This document shows, piece by piece, positions 35,366-43,838 of a stretch of 61,718 nucleotides of DNA (the stretch's first letter is position 1; the number at the start of each line of letters is the position of its first letter). This DNA comes from Firmicutes bacterium UBA3936. GTDB taxonomy: Bacteria > Bacillota > Dethiobacteria > Dethiobacterales > Dethiobacteraceae. The notes under the pieces are model-generated. The model was not told where the DNA came from, did not search any database, and was given only the letters and a program-made list of their open reading frames with translations. The stretch spans positions 1-61,718 of the forward strand of contig DGEC01000108.1 of NCBI GenBank assembly GCA_002385745.1, written 5' to 3'. The position numbers and the translations under genes were made by a program.

Positions 35366-36718
35366 ATGAGAGGTCTCCAAAAGACAGTACTTGAGATGTT
35401 GCTGCGTTACATGTCCCATAATCCCATGGAGAAATTGCCAAAAATGTTCGACCTGGCAGAGAAGCTTGACCGCAAGAAAATACGTACCAATGAAATCCGG
35501 GCCTTACGTGACGTGCTTCTGAACGAAAACAGCAACTGGCACAGGCTTACTGTAAATTTGTTTGAAAATGTTGACCTTAAGCTGATACAAAAGTTTGCGG
35601 TAAACTTTCTTATCTACGCCAACATTGAAGGTTTGACCAGAGCCCGTGCCAATAAAGAAAAGTATGGCGTCAACATTCCCTGGACGATCCTCATGGACCC
35701 TACCAGCGCCTGCAACCTCAAATGTACAGGCTGTTGGGCTGCACAATACGGCGGCAAGCACAACCTTTCCTACGAAACCCTGGACTCCATCTGCCGGCAG
35801 GGTAAGGAACTGGGAATTTATTTTTATATTTTTTCCGGCGGAGAGCCTTTGGTTCGCAAGGATGACCTGATTCGCCTCTGTGAAGCCCATCAAGACTGCT
35901 ACTTCTTTGCCTTTACCAACGGAACACTTGTGGACGAAAAATTCTGCCAGGATCTTTTGCGTGTCGGCAACTTCGCTTTGGCTTTTTCCATTGAGGGAGA
36001 TGAGGAAGCGACAGACATGCGCCGCGGCAAGGGAACATACAAAAAAGTCATTGCTGCCATGGAACTCATGCGCAAGCACAAGCTGCTTTTCGGTTATTCC
36101 ACCTGCTACCACCGCTACAACACGGAAAGTGTTGCCTCGGATGAGTTTGTTGACGACATGATTGACCGCGGCTGCCTGTTTTCCTGGAACTTCACCTATA
36201 TGCCCGTCGGCAAGGATGCCCGTCCGGATTTAATTGCTACACCTGAACAGCGGGCACATATGTACAGGCGCATCCGCGAAATTCGGGCTGAAAAGCCAAT
36301 CTTTGCCATGGACTTCTGGAATGACGGTGAGTTTACTCAAGGCTGCATAGCCGGCGGCAGGAATTATATACACATTAATGCGGCCGGCGATGTGGAGCCC
36401 TGTGCCTTTATTCATTATGCCAATGTCAATATCCATGATGTATCTTTGCTCGAAGCTTTGCAGTCGCCGCTTTTTAAAGAGTACCAGAAAAACCAGCCTT
36501 TTAATGAGAACCACCTGCGGCCCTGCCCGCTCCTCGATAATCCTGAGAAGCTGGCCGCCATAGTTAAGGCTTCCGGAGCAAGATCCACGGATATGGAAGC
36601 TCCTGAAGATGTTGATGTGCTGTGCGGCAAGACCTGTGAGGCGGCAAAAAACTGGGCGCCCGTTGCCGACAAACTGTGGGAAGAAAGGTCACAATCCGAT
36701 AGCGGTGCGGTTTGCTGA
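35366..36718 (+). CDS. Radical SAM protein with SPASM-like C-terminal cysteines
   Basis: Predicted 450-residue enzyme. The radical SAM cluster motif CNLKCTGC lies near residue 115, followed by FSGGEPL and FTNGTLVD. Later cysteines (QGCIAGGRNYIHINAAGDVEP as two blocks, EPCAFIH, RPCPLLD and LCGKTCEAA) suggest one or more extra iron-sulfur clusters of SPASM type. An N-terminal helical region of about 100 residues precedes the barrel. AGGAGGGAG precedes the ATG. The reaction is unknown. Control by the upstream TetR is suggested by the palindrome at 35311. A peptide-modifying role would need a precursor peptide, which I do not see nearby. Confidence 0.88.
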   Translation: MRGLQKTVLEMLLRYMSHNPMEKLPKMFDLAEKLDRKKIRTNEIRALRDVLLNENSNWHRLTVNLFENVDLKLIQKFAVNFLIYANIEGLTRARANKEKYGVNIPWTILMDPTSACNLKCTGCWAAQYGGKHNLSYETLDSICRQGKELGIYFYIFSGGEPLVRKDDLIRLCEAHQDCYFFAFTNGTLVDEKFCQDLLRVGNFALAFSIEGDEEATDMRRGKGTYKKVIAAMELMRKHKLLFGYSTCYHRYNTESVASDEFVDDMIDRGCLFSWNFTYMPVGKDARPDLIATPEQRAHMYRRIREIRAEKPIFAMDFWNDGEFTQGCIAGGRNYIHINAAGDVEPCAFIHYANVNIHDVSLLEALQSPLFKEYQKNQPFNENHLRPCPLLDNPEKLAAIVKASGARSTDMEAPEDVDVLCGKTCEAAKNWAPVADKLWEERSQSDSGAVC

Positions 36719-36743
36719 CATGTGCACTGGAACGACATTAAAG

Positions 36744-36782
36744 CAAGGGTGGCATGGAAAATAAAATCCCGTGCCACCCTTG
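36744..36782 (+). terminator. 11-bp inverted repeat after the radical SAM gene
   Basis: CAAGGGTGGCA pairs with TGCCACCCTTG around a 17-base loop. There is no T-run, so it is either a factor-dependent terminator or an mRNA-stabilising 3' structure. Confidence 0.5.
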
Positions 36783-36923
36783 ACAGTCAGGCCGGTTTAT
36801 TTTATATTTAAGATAGGAAGAACGTTCAGCATATATGAAATATGCTGCCATTACGGTATTATCCCTTTGTTGCCAGGTAAATATATCAGGAAAGCATACT
36901 GTAGCTTGTATCTACAGGTAGAG

Positions 36924-36957
36924 ACAGAAGGCTCTATGTGAGTCTTCTGTTTTTTTC
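36924..36957 (+). terminator. Intrinsic terminator upstream of the fmdE leader
   Basis: An 11-bp stem (ACAGAAGGCTC with GAGTCTTCTGT, one G-T pair) and 5-base loop, followed by seven T. Its place before the structured leader is odd: either it ends the radical SAM transcript or it is a conditional attenuator. Confidence 0.82.
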
Positions 36958-37050
36958 ATCGGATTGGAAGTCAGGACCGGAACTGCAGGTCCGTCGAAGG
37001 GGCGGCAACCCCTAAAGAACAGGAAAGGTGTTCCGTTGAGAAAAGAGCGA
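36958..37050 (+). ncRNA. Candidate riboswitch or structured leader of unassigned class
   Basis: Three successive hairpins: GGACC/GGTCC (36974-36992), AGGGG/CCCCT (36998-37013, loop CGGCAA) and GAACA/TGTTC (37017-37033). They may be closed by CGG/CCG, giving a four-way junction. The strings CGAAGGGGCGGCAACC and AAAGGTGTTCC faintly recall the SAM-I/SAM-IV core, while the downstream fmdE and oxyanion-type importer would suit a molybdenum- or tungsten-cofactor RNA. I cannot assign a class by eye. Confidence 0.5.
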
Positions 37051-37082
37051 AGCGTTTTTCTTGCAAGTAAAGGAGGAAAATT

Positions 37083-37610
37083 ATGAATAAAGAACTGTGG
37101 CAAAAAGCCGTTGCTTTTCATGGACATGAGTGCCCCGGCCTCGCCATTGGCTTTAAGGCCTGTGAAGTAGCTGTTAAAAAGCTTGGGGTTGGCAGGGCAG
37201 AGGATGAGGAGATTGTCTGTGTGACAGAAAACGATGCCTGTGGCGTTGATGCAGTTCAGGCAATTTTAGGCTGTTCTATCGGTAAAGGCAACTTAATATA
37301 TCGTGGAACGGGAAAACAGGCCTTTTCCTTCTTTAACCGCAGGACAGGTGAGAAAATCAGGGTATATTTAAAAGCGCAAAGGGATGCCGGTATGGGAAGG
37401 GAGGAGTGGAAGAAAAAGCTGCTTGAATCAGATGTTGAGGACTTGTTTTCTTTTAGTATTCCGCAGTTTGCCTTGCCTGAAAAAGCGCGGCTGTTTAAAT
37501 CGCTGACCTGCGAGATCTGCAATGAGGGAGCTCCTGAACACAAGATGCGCCTGCAGGACGGGAAAACGGTTTGCCTTGACTGTTTTAAACCGTATGACCG
37601 TGGTTGTTGA
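37083..37610 (+). CDS. FmdE-family protein with C-terminal zinc ribbon
   Basis: Predicted 175-residue protein of the formylmethanofuran dehydrogenase subunit E family: FHGHECPGLAIGFKA near the start, VTENDACGVDAVQ, then a two-CxxC zinc ribbon (CEIC ... CLDC). In bacteria FmdE-like proteins are stand-alone, are linked to molybdenum or tungsten metabolism, and need no methanofuran. It is followed by a complete FecBCD-type importer, an arrangement consistent with molybdate or tungstate uptake or handling. Function is inferred. Confidence 0.88.
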   Translation: MNKELWQKAVAFHGHECPGLAIGFKACEVAVKKLGVGRAEDEEIVCVTENDACGVDAVQAILGCSIGKGNLIYRGTGKQAFSFFNRRTGEKIRVYLKAQRDAGMGREEWKKKLLESDVEDLFSFSIPQFALPEKARLFKSLTCEICNEGAPEHKMRLQDGKTVCLDCFKPYDRGC

Positions 37611-37661
37611 TGAGCCCGCCTGCAGGGGAAGCAGGCAAACAAAAAGGAAAGGACGGTTTAA

Positions 37662-38762
37662 ATGAAGCGTTTGATGATGCTGTTTGCCGCAGTCTCCCTG
37701 GTATGTTTTGCTATGGCGGGATGCTCCGCCGGTGCTTTGTCCGGTTCCGAGACAGAAGGTGCCCAGGATGTCAGGGTTATCACCGATATGCTTGGACGGC
37801 AGGTCGAAATACCGGCCAAAATCGAAAGAGTTGCCGTTGCCGGCAGTACGGCCAGAATTCTTACCTACGCGGGCTGTGCAGATAAAATTGCCGGTGTTAC
37901 TGAGATGGATAAAACTAATGATGTAAATATGCCCTATTCCGTTGTCAATGACGAATTATTTGCCAAACTTCCGTCTGTGGGTGCAGGGGGCAGCAAGGAT
38001 ATTTCCTACGAAGAAGAGCTGATTTTGCTTTCGCCCGATGTAATTTTTGCCAATAAAGACAAAAATACTGCCGATAAACTGCAGGAGAAGACAAATATTC
38101 CTGTGGTATGCTTGGCCTATGAAGGAATTTTTGCCGACAGTGTATATGATGCTTTGATCCTAATTGGTGATATTATGGGGAAGGAGGAGCATTGCGCAAA
38201 GCTTGTAAGACAGCTCAAGGAATGGCAGGAGGATTTGCATAACCGGGCCAAGGATGTTGCCGATGCAGATAAGCCGGCTGTCTATGTAGGTGGTGTCAGC
38301 TATAAAGGCCCACTCGGCTTTGAGGGAACTTACGGCCATTACCCGCCGTTTACGGCAATTAACGCCAAAAATGTGGTTGACGAAACGGGTTACAGCGGCG
38401 TTGTGCAGATCGACCTGGAAAAGGTTTTAACTTGGCAGCCGGATATTATCTTTTTAAATCCCACAAACATGGATCTTATTAATGATGATTACAAGAAAAG
38501 AAAGAGCTACTATGACGGACTTAAGGCAATAAAGGAAGGCCGCGTATATTCCCAGGTTTCTTATAATTATAATTCGACCAATATAGAAATAGCCATTGCC
38601 GATGCCTACTATGCAGGCAAAATCATTTATCCCGAGCAATTTGCTGATATTGATTTTGCAGCAAAGGCGGATGAGATTTTTCAGGTAATGCTTGGCCGGC
38701 CCTTTTACAGGCAGCTTGCCGAGGCAGGTATCGGCTTTGGCCCGCTTACTATCGGAAAGTAG
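37662..38762 (+). CDS. FecB/BtuF-type substrate-binding lipoprotein
   Basis: Predicted 366-residue lipoprotein with signal LMMLFAAVSLVCFAMA and lipobox AGCS. The body is a helical-backbone metal-complex binding protein (TDMLGRQVEIPAKIERVAVAG near residue 42, then LLSPDVIFANKD). The ligand could be a siderophore, cobalamin or, as for the Haemophilus MolABC system, an oxyanion. The fmdE link favours molybdate or tungstate but does not prove it. Confidence 0.9.
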   Translation: MKRLMMLFAAVSLVCFAMAGCSAGALSGSETEGAQDVRVITDMLGRQVEIPAKIERVAVAGSTARILTYAGCADKIAGVTEMDKTNDVNMPYSVVNDELFAKLPSVGAGGSKDISYEEELILLSPDVIFANKDKNTADKLQEKTNIPVVCLAYEGIFADSVYDALILIGDIMGKEEHCAKLVRQLKEWQEDLHNRAKDVADADKPAVYVGGVSYKGPLGFEGTYGHYPPFTAINAKNVVDETGYSGVVQIDLEKVLTWQPDIIFLNPTNMDLINDDYKKRKSYYDGLKAIKEGRVYSQVSYNYNSTNIEIAIADAYYAGKIIYPEQFADIDFAAKADEIFQVMLGRPFYRQLAEAGIGFGPLTIGK

Positions 38763-38767
38763 AGTAA

Positions 38768-39835
38768 TTGATCATGGGCAGCAATGAAGCAATACGGACT
38801 TATAAAAAATACATCCGCTCAAAAGTCATAATTATCATTTTGCTTGCCGGTGCTACACTGCTGATGATGCTGGTCGCTGTGAGTCTCGGATCATCGGGGC
38901 TGTCAATGACTGAAACAATATTGGCCCTGTTTGGCAAGGGAACCCTGCAGTCCAATACAGTAGTATGGAATTTGCGCCTGCCGCGGGTTGTTACAGCAGT
39001 CGCAGGCGGCATCGGGCTTGCGGCTGTCGGGTGCGTCATGCAGAATGTGCTGCGGAATCCGCTTGCTTCATCATCAACCCTTGGCGTTTCCCAGGGAGCG
39101 GCCTTTGGCGCCTCAGTTGCCATCATCTGCCTGGGTGCCGGCCTGCAAAGCCAGACGGCAGAAGCCATAACAATAATTAATCCTTATCTAATCTCAATTT
39201 GCGCCTTTACAGGTTCCATGCTCTCAACTTTAGTTGTCCTTGGGCTTTCCCGCTTCCGCAGAGTTACACCCGAGGCCATGGTTCTTTCAGGTGTGGCGCT
39301 GAGCGCGCTTTTTTCCGGCGGAACAACACTTTTACAGTACTTTGCCGATGATGTAAAGATCGCGGCCGTTGTATTTTGGACCTTTGGCGAATTGGGCCGT
39401 ACTTCCTGGAGAGAAATTGCCATTATTGCAGTTGTGGCTGCCCTGGCCTTTGTCTATTTTCTTTATAACCGCTGGAACTACAATGCCCTGGAAAGCGGCG
39501 AGCACTCGGCGGCAGGCTTAGGGGTAAATGTTGATTTTTTGCGCTTGTTTAGTATGATTGTCTGTTCATTTACTGCGGCAGTAATTGTCTCCTTTGTCGG
39601 TATTATCAATTTTATCGGTTTGATTGCTCCCCATGTTATGCGAAAAGTAATCGGCAATGATTACCGCTATTTACTTCCTGCCTCGTCACTGGCCGGTGCC
39701 TTAATGCTGCTTGCAAGTGATATCGTAGCAAGAATGGCCACGGCACCGGTTATCCTTCCCATTGGTGCCATTACCTCTTTTCTGGGAGCGCCTTTATTTC
39801 TTTATCTATTATTCAGGGGGGTGTCGCACAAATGA
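38768..39835 (+). CDS. FecCD-type ABC transporter permease
   Basis: Predicted 355-residue permease with about ten helices: LRLPRVVTAVAGGIGLAAVG and LRNPLASSSTLGVSQGAAFG near the N-terminus, and FVGIINFIGLIAPHVMRK near residue 275. The start is either the TTG at 38768 (8 bases after GGAAAG) or the ATG at 38774. It overlaps the ATPase gene by 4 bases. Confidence 0.93.
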   Translation: MIMGSNEAIRTYKKYIRSKVIIIILLAGATLLMMLVAVSLGSSGLSMTETILALFGKGTLQSNTVVWNLRLPRVVTAVAGGIGLAAVGCVMQNVLRNPLASSSTLGVSQGAAFGASVAIICLGAGLQSQTAEAITIINPYLISICAFTGSMLSTLVVLGLSRFRRVTPEAMVLSGVALSALFSGGTTLLQYFADDVKIAAVVFWTFGELGRTSWREIAIIAVVAALAFVYFLYNRWNYNALESGEHSAAGLGVNVDFLRLFSMIVCSFTAAVIVSFVGIINFIGLIAPHVMRKVIGNDYRYLLPASSLAGALMLLASDIVARMATAPVILPIGAITSFLGAPLFLYLLFRGVSHK

Positions 39836-40584
39836 TGGCTGTAGAAAGCATTGCCTTTTCCTATGACAACAGCAGAAGCATCTTAAACAATATTACATTT
39901 TCAGCCCTTGAAGGCAGCTGTTATGCCATTCTGGGCAATAACGGCGCGGGGAAAAGTACACTGCTCAAATGTTTAAACAGGATTTTAAGGCCAAAGACAG
40001 GTACGGTGTACCTGGATGGAGACGATGTAAAATCTTTAAACGGTAAAAATATCGCCCGGCGGATGGCTTATGTGGAACAGCACAGTGAAGGCGGGCGTTT
40101 GACGGTGTTTGATACTGTTTTACTCGGCAGGAAGCCATATATTAAACTTAATCCCGGCAAACATGACATTGAAGTAGCGCAAAGAGCAATTGAACGTTTG
40201 GAGCTCAGCCGGTTTTCCATGCGCTATGTAGATGAACTTTCGGGCGGAGAGCTGCAGAAAGTAATGCTGGCCCGGGCGCTGGCGCAGGAACCGGCAGTTC
40301 TTCTCCTGGATGAGCCTACCAGCAGTCTCGATATTTATAATCAGTATGAAGTTATGCGCATTATAAAAGATATTGCAGTCAGCGACAACATTCTTGTTAT
40401 AGTGGTTATCCATGATATCAACCTTGCCGTACGCTACTGTGACAGGTTTGTTTTCCTTAAGGACGGCCTGGTTTACGCTTGCGGCGGGCATGAGGTAATC
40501 ACTGAACAAAACATCAAAAATATTTACGGCATTGATGTAACTATTGAAACCGTTAACGGGAAGAAGATTATTGTACCCAATTAA
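39832..40584 (+). CDS. FecE-type ABC transporter ATPase
   Basis: Predicted 250-residue ATPase: Walker A GNNGAGKS near residue 35, signature LSGGELQK, Walker B LLLDEPTSSLD and VIHDINLAVRYCD. Completes the fmdE-linked importer; a strong terminator follows. Confidence 0.94.
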   Translation: MMAVESIAFSYDNSRSILNNITFSALEGSCYAILGNNGAGKSTLLKCLNRILRPKTGTVYLDGDDVKSLNGKNIARRMAYVEQHSEGGRLTVFDTVLLGRKPYIKLNPGKHDIEVAQRAIERLELSRFSMRYVDELSGGELQKVMLARALAQEPAVLLLDEPTSSLDIYNQYEVMRIIKDIAVSDNILVIVVIHDINLAVRYCDRFVFLKDGLVYACGGHEVITEQNIKNIYGIDVTIETVNGKKIIVPN

Positions 40585-40600
40585 GCGTAACCATTACATG

Positions 40601-40631
40601 ATCCGGAGCCGATGCTCCGGATTTTATTTTT
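40601..40631 (+). terminator. Terminator of the fmdE/importer operon
   Basis: ATCCGGAGC pairs with GCTCCGGAT around CGAT, followed by TTTATTTTT. Confidence 0.92.
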
Positions 40632-40749
40632 CCGGCAGCGCAACTTTGGCAGGTTTGCCGGCATGGCGTCTGCCGGCAGGCAACTGTGAATAACAGCTGC
40701 GGGAACATAAACTTCTCTCTGTCGTCTGTTAATGGGGAGGAGGACGGAG

Positions 40750-42153
40750 ATGGTCTTTGCAAGTTTATTTTTTTTATATTTTTTTTTGCCGCCCCTTCTG
40801 GGTATCTTTTTTCTTGTGCCGGCAAGGTGGAAAAACTTTGTTCTCCTTGCCGGAAGTCTCTTCTTTTATTATTACGGAGAGCCTTATTATATTGTAATCA
40901 TGATTTTTGCCATATTCTCCGGCTATCTGCATGGCCTGGCCATTGACAAATACAGGGGCGGCAGATGCGGATGTTTGTTTTTCCTTTCTTCCGTTGCGAT
41001 AAGCGTCGGTCTGCTTGCTTTTTTTAAATATGCCGCATTTTTCACCGCCAATTTCAATGCCTTGTTGCGGGCGGACCTGGGGGTTATCCGGCCGGTTCAG
41101 CCTCTGGGAATCAGTTTTTATACTTTCCAGATCTTAAGCTACACCATTGATGTCTACCGGGGGAAAGCGCAGGCACAAAAAAGTTTGCTTAATTTTGCCC
41201 TTTATGTTTCTTTTTTTCCGCAGCTGGTTGCGGGGCCCATTGTCCGTTATACGGCGGTAGCCGCCGCCTTGGACAGCCGCCGGTATTCCCTTGACGGCCT
41301 GGCTTATGGGAGCAGGCGTTTTATTATCGGTCTGGCAAAAAAAGTTCTCATTGCCAATGTCCTTGGCGAACTGGGCAGCGTCTTTAATGCTGCTGCCGAA
41401 AAAACAGTTCTCTTCTACTGGCTCTACGCAATAAGCTTTTCCCTGCAGATCTACTATGATTTTTCCGCTTACAGCGACATGGCAATTGGGCTGGGCAGAA
41501 TATTTGGCTTTCATTTTCCGGAAAACTTTATTTACCCCTATATTGCAAGAAGTATTACCGAGTTCTGGCGCCGGTGGCACATTTCCCTCGGCTCCTGGTT
41601 CAGGGATTATGTTTATATTCCCCTGGGCGGCAGCCGCGTACCGAAAAGGCGTTTTTTCGGTAATATAATAATTGTCTGGTTTTTAACCGGCTTCTGGCAC
41701 GGTGCCTACTGGAACTTCATTGTCTGGGGGCTGTTTTTTGCCTTTTTGCTTATCCTGGAAAAACAGTTTTTACTTAAGCTGCTGCAAAGAACACCATCTT
41801 TTTTAGCGCATTTTTACGTAATTTTTTGTGTTGTGCTAAGCTTTGTAATGTTTAATGCTTCCGGGGTTAAAGAAGGTCTCTCCTCCATTGCAGCTATGTT
41901 CGGGCTTTCCGGGATACCGTTTACTGATGCGGCTACTGCCTACTATCTGCGCAGTTACGCCATTTTACTGCTTATGGCTCTCATGGGAGCCACCCCTTTG
42001 TTTACCCGGTTGACGGCGTCGCTAAGCGGCACAAAATTGGGCGGAAGGCTGCTTTTGACTGCGGAACCCTTCTGCCTTGCAGCCCTGCTGCTGGCAGTGA
42101 CTGCATACCTGGTTGACGGTTCATTTAATCCCTTTTTGTACTTTCGTTTTTAG
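40750..42153 (+). CDS. MBOAT-family membrane O-acyltransferase (AlgI-like)
   Basis: Predicted 467-residue integral membrane enzyme. Start at 40750, 7 bases after GGAGGAGG. It has QPLGISFYTFQILSYTIDVYRG near residue 120, AYSDMAIGLGRIFGF, FWRRWHISLGSWFRDYVYIPLGG near 280 and the catalytic histidine in FLTGFWHGAYWNF near 315. Together with the DHHW protein encoded next it should transfer acetyl groups from the cytoplasm to a surface polysaccharide or teichoic acid. No polymer synthesis genes are adjacent. Confidence 0.93.
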   Translation: MVFASLFFLYFFLPPLLGIFFLVPARWKNFVLLAGSLFFYYYGEPYYIVIMIFAIFSGYLHGLAIDKYRGGRCGCLFFLSSVAISVGLLAFFKYAAFFTANFNALLRADLGVIRPVQPLGISFYTFQILSYTIDVYRGKAQAQKSLLNFALYVSFFPQLVAGPIVRYTAVAAALDSRRYSLDGLAYGSRRFIIGLAKKVLIANVLGELGSVFNAAAEKTVLFYWLYAISFSLQIYYDFSAYSDMAIGLGRIFGFHFPENFIYPYIARSITEFWRRWHISLGSWFRDYVYIPLGGSRVPKRRFFGNIIIVWFLTGFWHGAYWNFIVWGLFFAFLLILEKQFLLKLLQRTPSFLAHFYVIFCVVLSFVMFNASGVKEGLSSIAAMFGLSGIPFTDAATAYYLRSYAILLLMALMGATPLFTRLTASLSGTKLGGRLLLTAEPFCLAALLLAVTAYLVDGSFNPFLYFRF

Positions 42154-42164
42154 GAGGCCCGGGT

Positions 42165-43271
42165 ATGGAAAGGAGCAAAAATGCAGCTGTTGTAGTCTTG
42201 TTCTTTGTTATTGTTTTTGGATTTTTTCTGAGTAATCTTTTCAGCCCGTCCAGGGAGTTTTCTTTAAGTGAAAGAAGGGCGCTCTCGCAACTGCCGCCCT
42301 TTTCGTTTAAAGCCCTGCTGAACGGTGATTGGTTTGCAGGGCTTGAAAAGTATGCTGCCGATCAGTTTGTTTTCAGGGAAGCTTTCAGGACACTAAAGAG
42401 CCTGATTGGTTTTAAAATTTTCCGGCAGAAGGATATCAACGGCTATTATAAAATTAACGACCATATTTTTGAGACTGAATATCCTCTCTCGGAGTCCTCC
42501 GTTCTCAGGGCTGCAAGGAAATTCAATGATCTTTATGATGCTTACCTGCAGGGCATGAGAGTTTTTTATGCCATTATTCCCGACAAAAATTATTACGCCG
42601 CCCAAAAACACGGTTATCTTGCCCTTGACTATGGACGGTTGGAGGAAATTATGGTTAATAACATGCAGCGGATGTACTACATCAGTCTTTTTGACTGTCT
42701 TTCCCTTGACAATTATTACCGCACTGACTTGCACTGGCGCCAGGAATGCCTGGGGCCTGTTGTGGAGAGGATTTCCCGGGAAATGGGTTTCAGCCGGGAC
42801 TTTTTGGCCGTTGAATACCGGCAAAGAGTGACGTACCCCTTTTATGGCGCCTATTATGGCCAGTATGCTCTGCCGCACCCGCCTGAAAAACTTGTTTATC
42901 TGACCAATGAAACCATAGAGCAGGCTACTGTCAGCCATTTTGGCGGCGACTACCCGCAAACTGTATATGACACGGAAAAGTTTGGCGGTATGGACTCCTA
43001 TGACCTTTTTCTCTCCGGTCCCACGGCGCTGGTCAGGATCGAAAACCCTTGTGCCCTGACGGACAGGGAATTAATTATTTTCAGAGATTCTTTCGGCAGC
43101 AGCCTGGCACCGCTCCTCATACCTGAATACAAAAAAATCACCCTCATTGACCTGCGTTACATGGCGGCGTCAAAACTGGGCGAACTTGTGGATTTCGGTT
43201 TACAGGATGTACTTTTTTTATACAGCACAATTATCTTAAATAACAGCGAAACGCTTTTTCGCGGGGAATGA
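42165..43271 (+). CDS. DHHW-family protein (AlgJ/AlgX-like acetylation partner)
   Basis: Predicted 368-residue protein with one N-terminal membrane helix (VVVLFFVIVFGFFLSNLF) and an outside domain. The family hallmark is present as YRTDLHW near residue 187, and FRDSFGSSLAP near 305 carries the serine of the SGNH-like site. It starts 11 bases after the MBOAT gene. Such pairs complete O-acetyl transfer on the outer face. Confidence 0.88.
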   Translation: MERSKNAAVVVLFFVIVFGFFLSNLFSPSREFSLSERRALSQLPPFSFKALLNGDWFAGLEKYAADQFVFREAFRTLKSLIGFKIFRQKDINGYYKINDHIFETEYPLSESSVLRAARKFNDLYDAYLQGMRVFYAIIPDKNYYAAQKHGYLALDYGRLEEIMVNNMQRMYYISLFDCLSLDNYYRTDLHWRQECLGPVVERISREMGFSRDFLAVEYRQRVTYPFYGAYYGQYALPHPPEKLVYLTNETIEQATVSHFGGDYPQTVYDTEKFGGMDSYDLFLSGPTALVRIENPCALTDRELIIFRDSFGSSLAPLLIPEYKKITLIDLRYMAASKLGELVDFGLQDVLFLYSTIILNNSETLFRGE

Positions 43272-43336
43272 CAGATTCAATGGCCGGTTATAATATAACA
43301 ATAGTTCTGCAAAAACTGCCGCAGGGAGTGAAAATT

Positions 43337-43795
43337 ATGCCGGCATATTGCCTGTATTTCATATATACTGCCATAATGGCAGTAGTGCTGTTTGCCCTGG
43401 TGCCGAGGGATGCGGTTAAAAGGCTTTTTGTTTATGCGGTAACTTTTGGCGGAGTTGCCGACGCTTTAGTGATTTTTTTTATCAAACAGATAATCAAAGC
43501 AGGGGAATATATAAACTACGGGCCTTTCGGACTGCTTGGCATTCCTTTTTTCCCGCCCATTGCCTGGACGATCTGGTTTTTAATGTTTTTTTATTTTCTG
43601 CCGGATGATTTAATCTGGATGGTAATATATGTGTTGACAGCGGCGGCTGCATCTGTAATGTTCTCCAATGTTTTGGCTAACCTGAATATCTTTACCTGGC
43701 ATTACAGCAAGATCTTTATTCCGTTTCTCATTTACCTTTCCTGGTTTGCCGCCTCAACATGGGCGTTTAAGCGTCTAAACAAACAACACCCGTAA
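43337..43795 (+). CDS. Small membrane protein of unknown function
   Basis: Predicted 152-residue protein with about four to five helices (YCLYFIYTAIMAVVLFALV, RLFVYAVTFGGVADALVIFF, IAWTIWFLMFFYFL, and a C-terminal pair). The ATG at 43337 follows AGGGAGTG; the frame is open upstream and overlaps the DHHW gene, but without a better start. I do not recognise a family. Its place at the end of the MBOAT/DHHW unit may be functional or incidental. Confidence 0.65.
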   Translation: MPAYCLYFIYTAIMAVVLFALVPRDAVKRLFVYAVTFGGVADALVIFFIKQIIKAGEYINYGPFGLLGIPFFPPIAWTIWFLMFFYFLPDDLIWMVIYVLTAAAASVMFSNVLANLNIFTWHYSKIFIPFLIYLSWFAASTWAFKRLNKQHP

Positions 43796-43808
43796 AACGA
43801 TGCCGCCC

Positions 43809-43838
43809 AACCGCCGGCCCTGCCGGCGGTTTTTTTGT
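43809..43838 (+). terminator. Terminator after the MBOAT unit
   Basis: ACCGCCGG pairs with CCGGCGGT around CCCTG, followed by seven T. Just beyond lies TTGTCCGGACAA (43840-43851), a perfect 12-base palindrome before the DUF1538 gene that may be an operator. Confidence 0.92.

Larger units (their letters stand above)
36719..37082 (+). other. Long structured region before fmdE
   Basis: About 360 bases without a gene. From left to right it holds an 11-bp inverted repeat (36744-36782), an 8-bp palindrome with a 5-base spacer (36827-36847, CAGCATAT/ATATGCTG), a small hairpin CTGTAG/CTACAG (about 36899-36917), a canonical terminator (36924-36957), a compact multi-hairpin leader (36958-37050) and the ribosome site AAAGGAGG of fmdE. 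A promoter is not obvious; TTGCCA at 36870 with CATACT 19 bases on is the best candidate. Confidence 0.6.

Noticed and set aside
36958..37050. Firm call of a SAM (S-box) riboswitch
   Set aside because: Only short strings resemble the core; the conserved first half of SAM-I (GAGGGA...GGCCC...TGAA) is absent and no sulfur gene follows.
37083..37610. FmdE taken as evidence of methanogenesis
   Set aside because: Stand-alone FmdE proteins are common in bacteria, no other formylmethanofuran dehydrogenase subunit is present, and the rest of the window is clearly bacterial.
37662..40584. Vitamin B12 importer BtuFCD
   Set aside because: The fold family is shared, but there is no recognisable cobalamin riboswitch and no B12 gene nearby; fmdE favours an oxyanion. 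Left unassigned.
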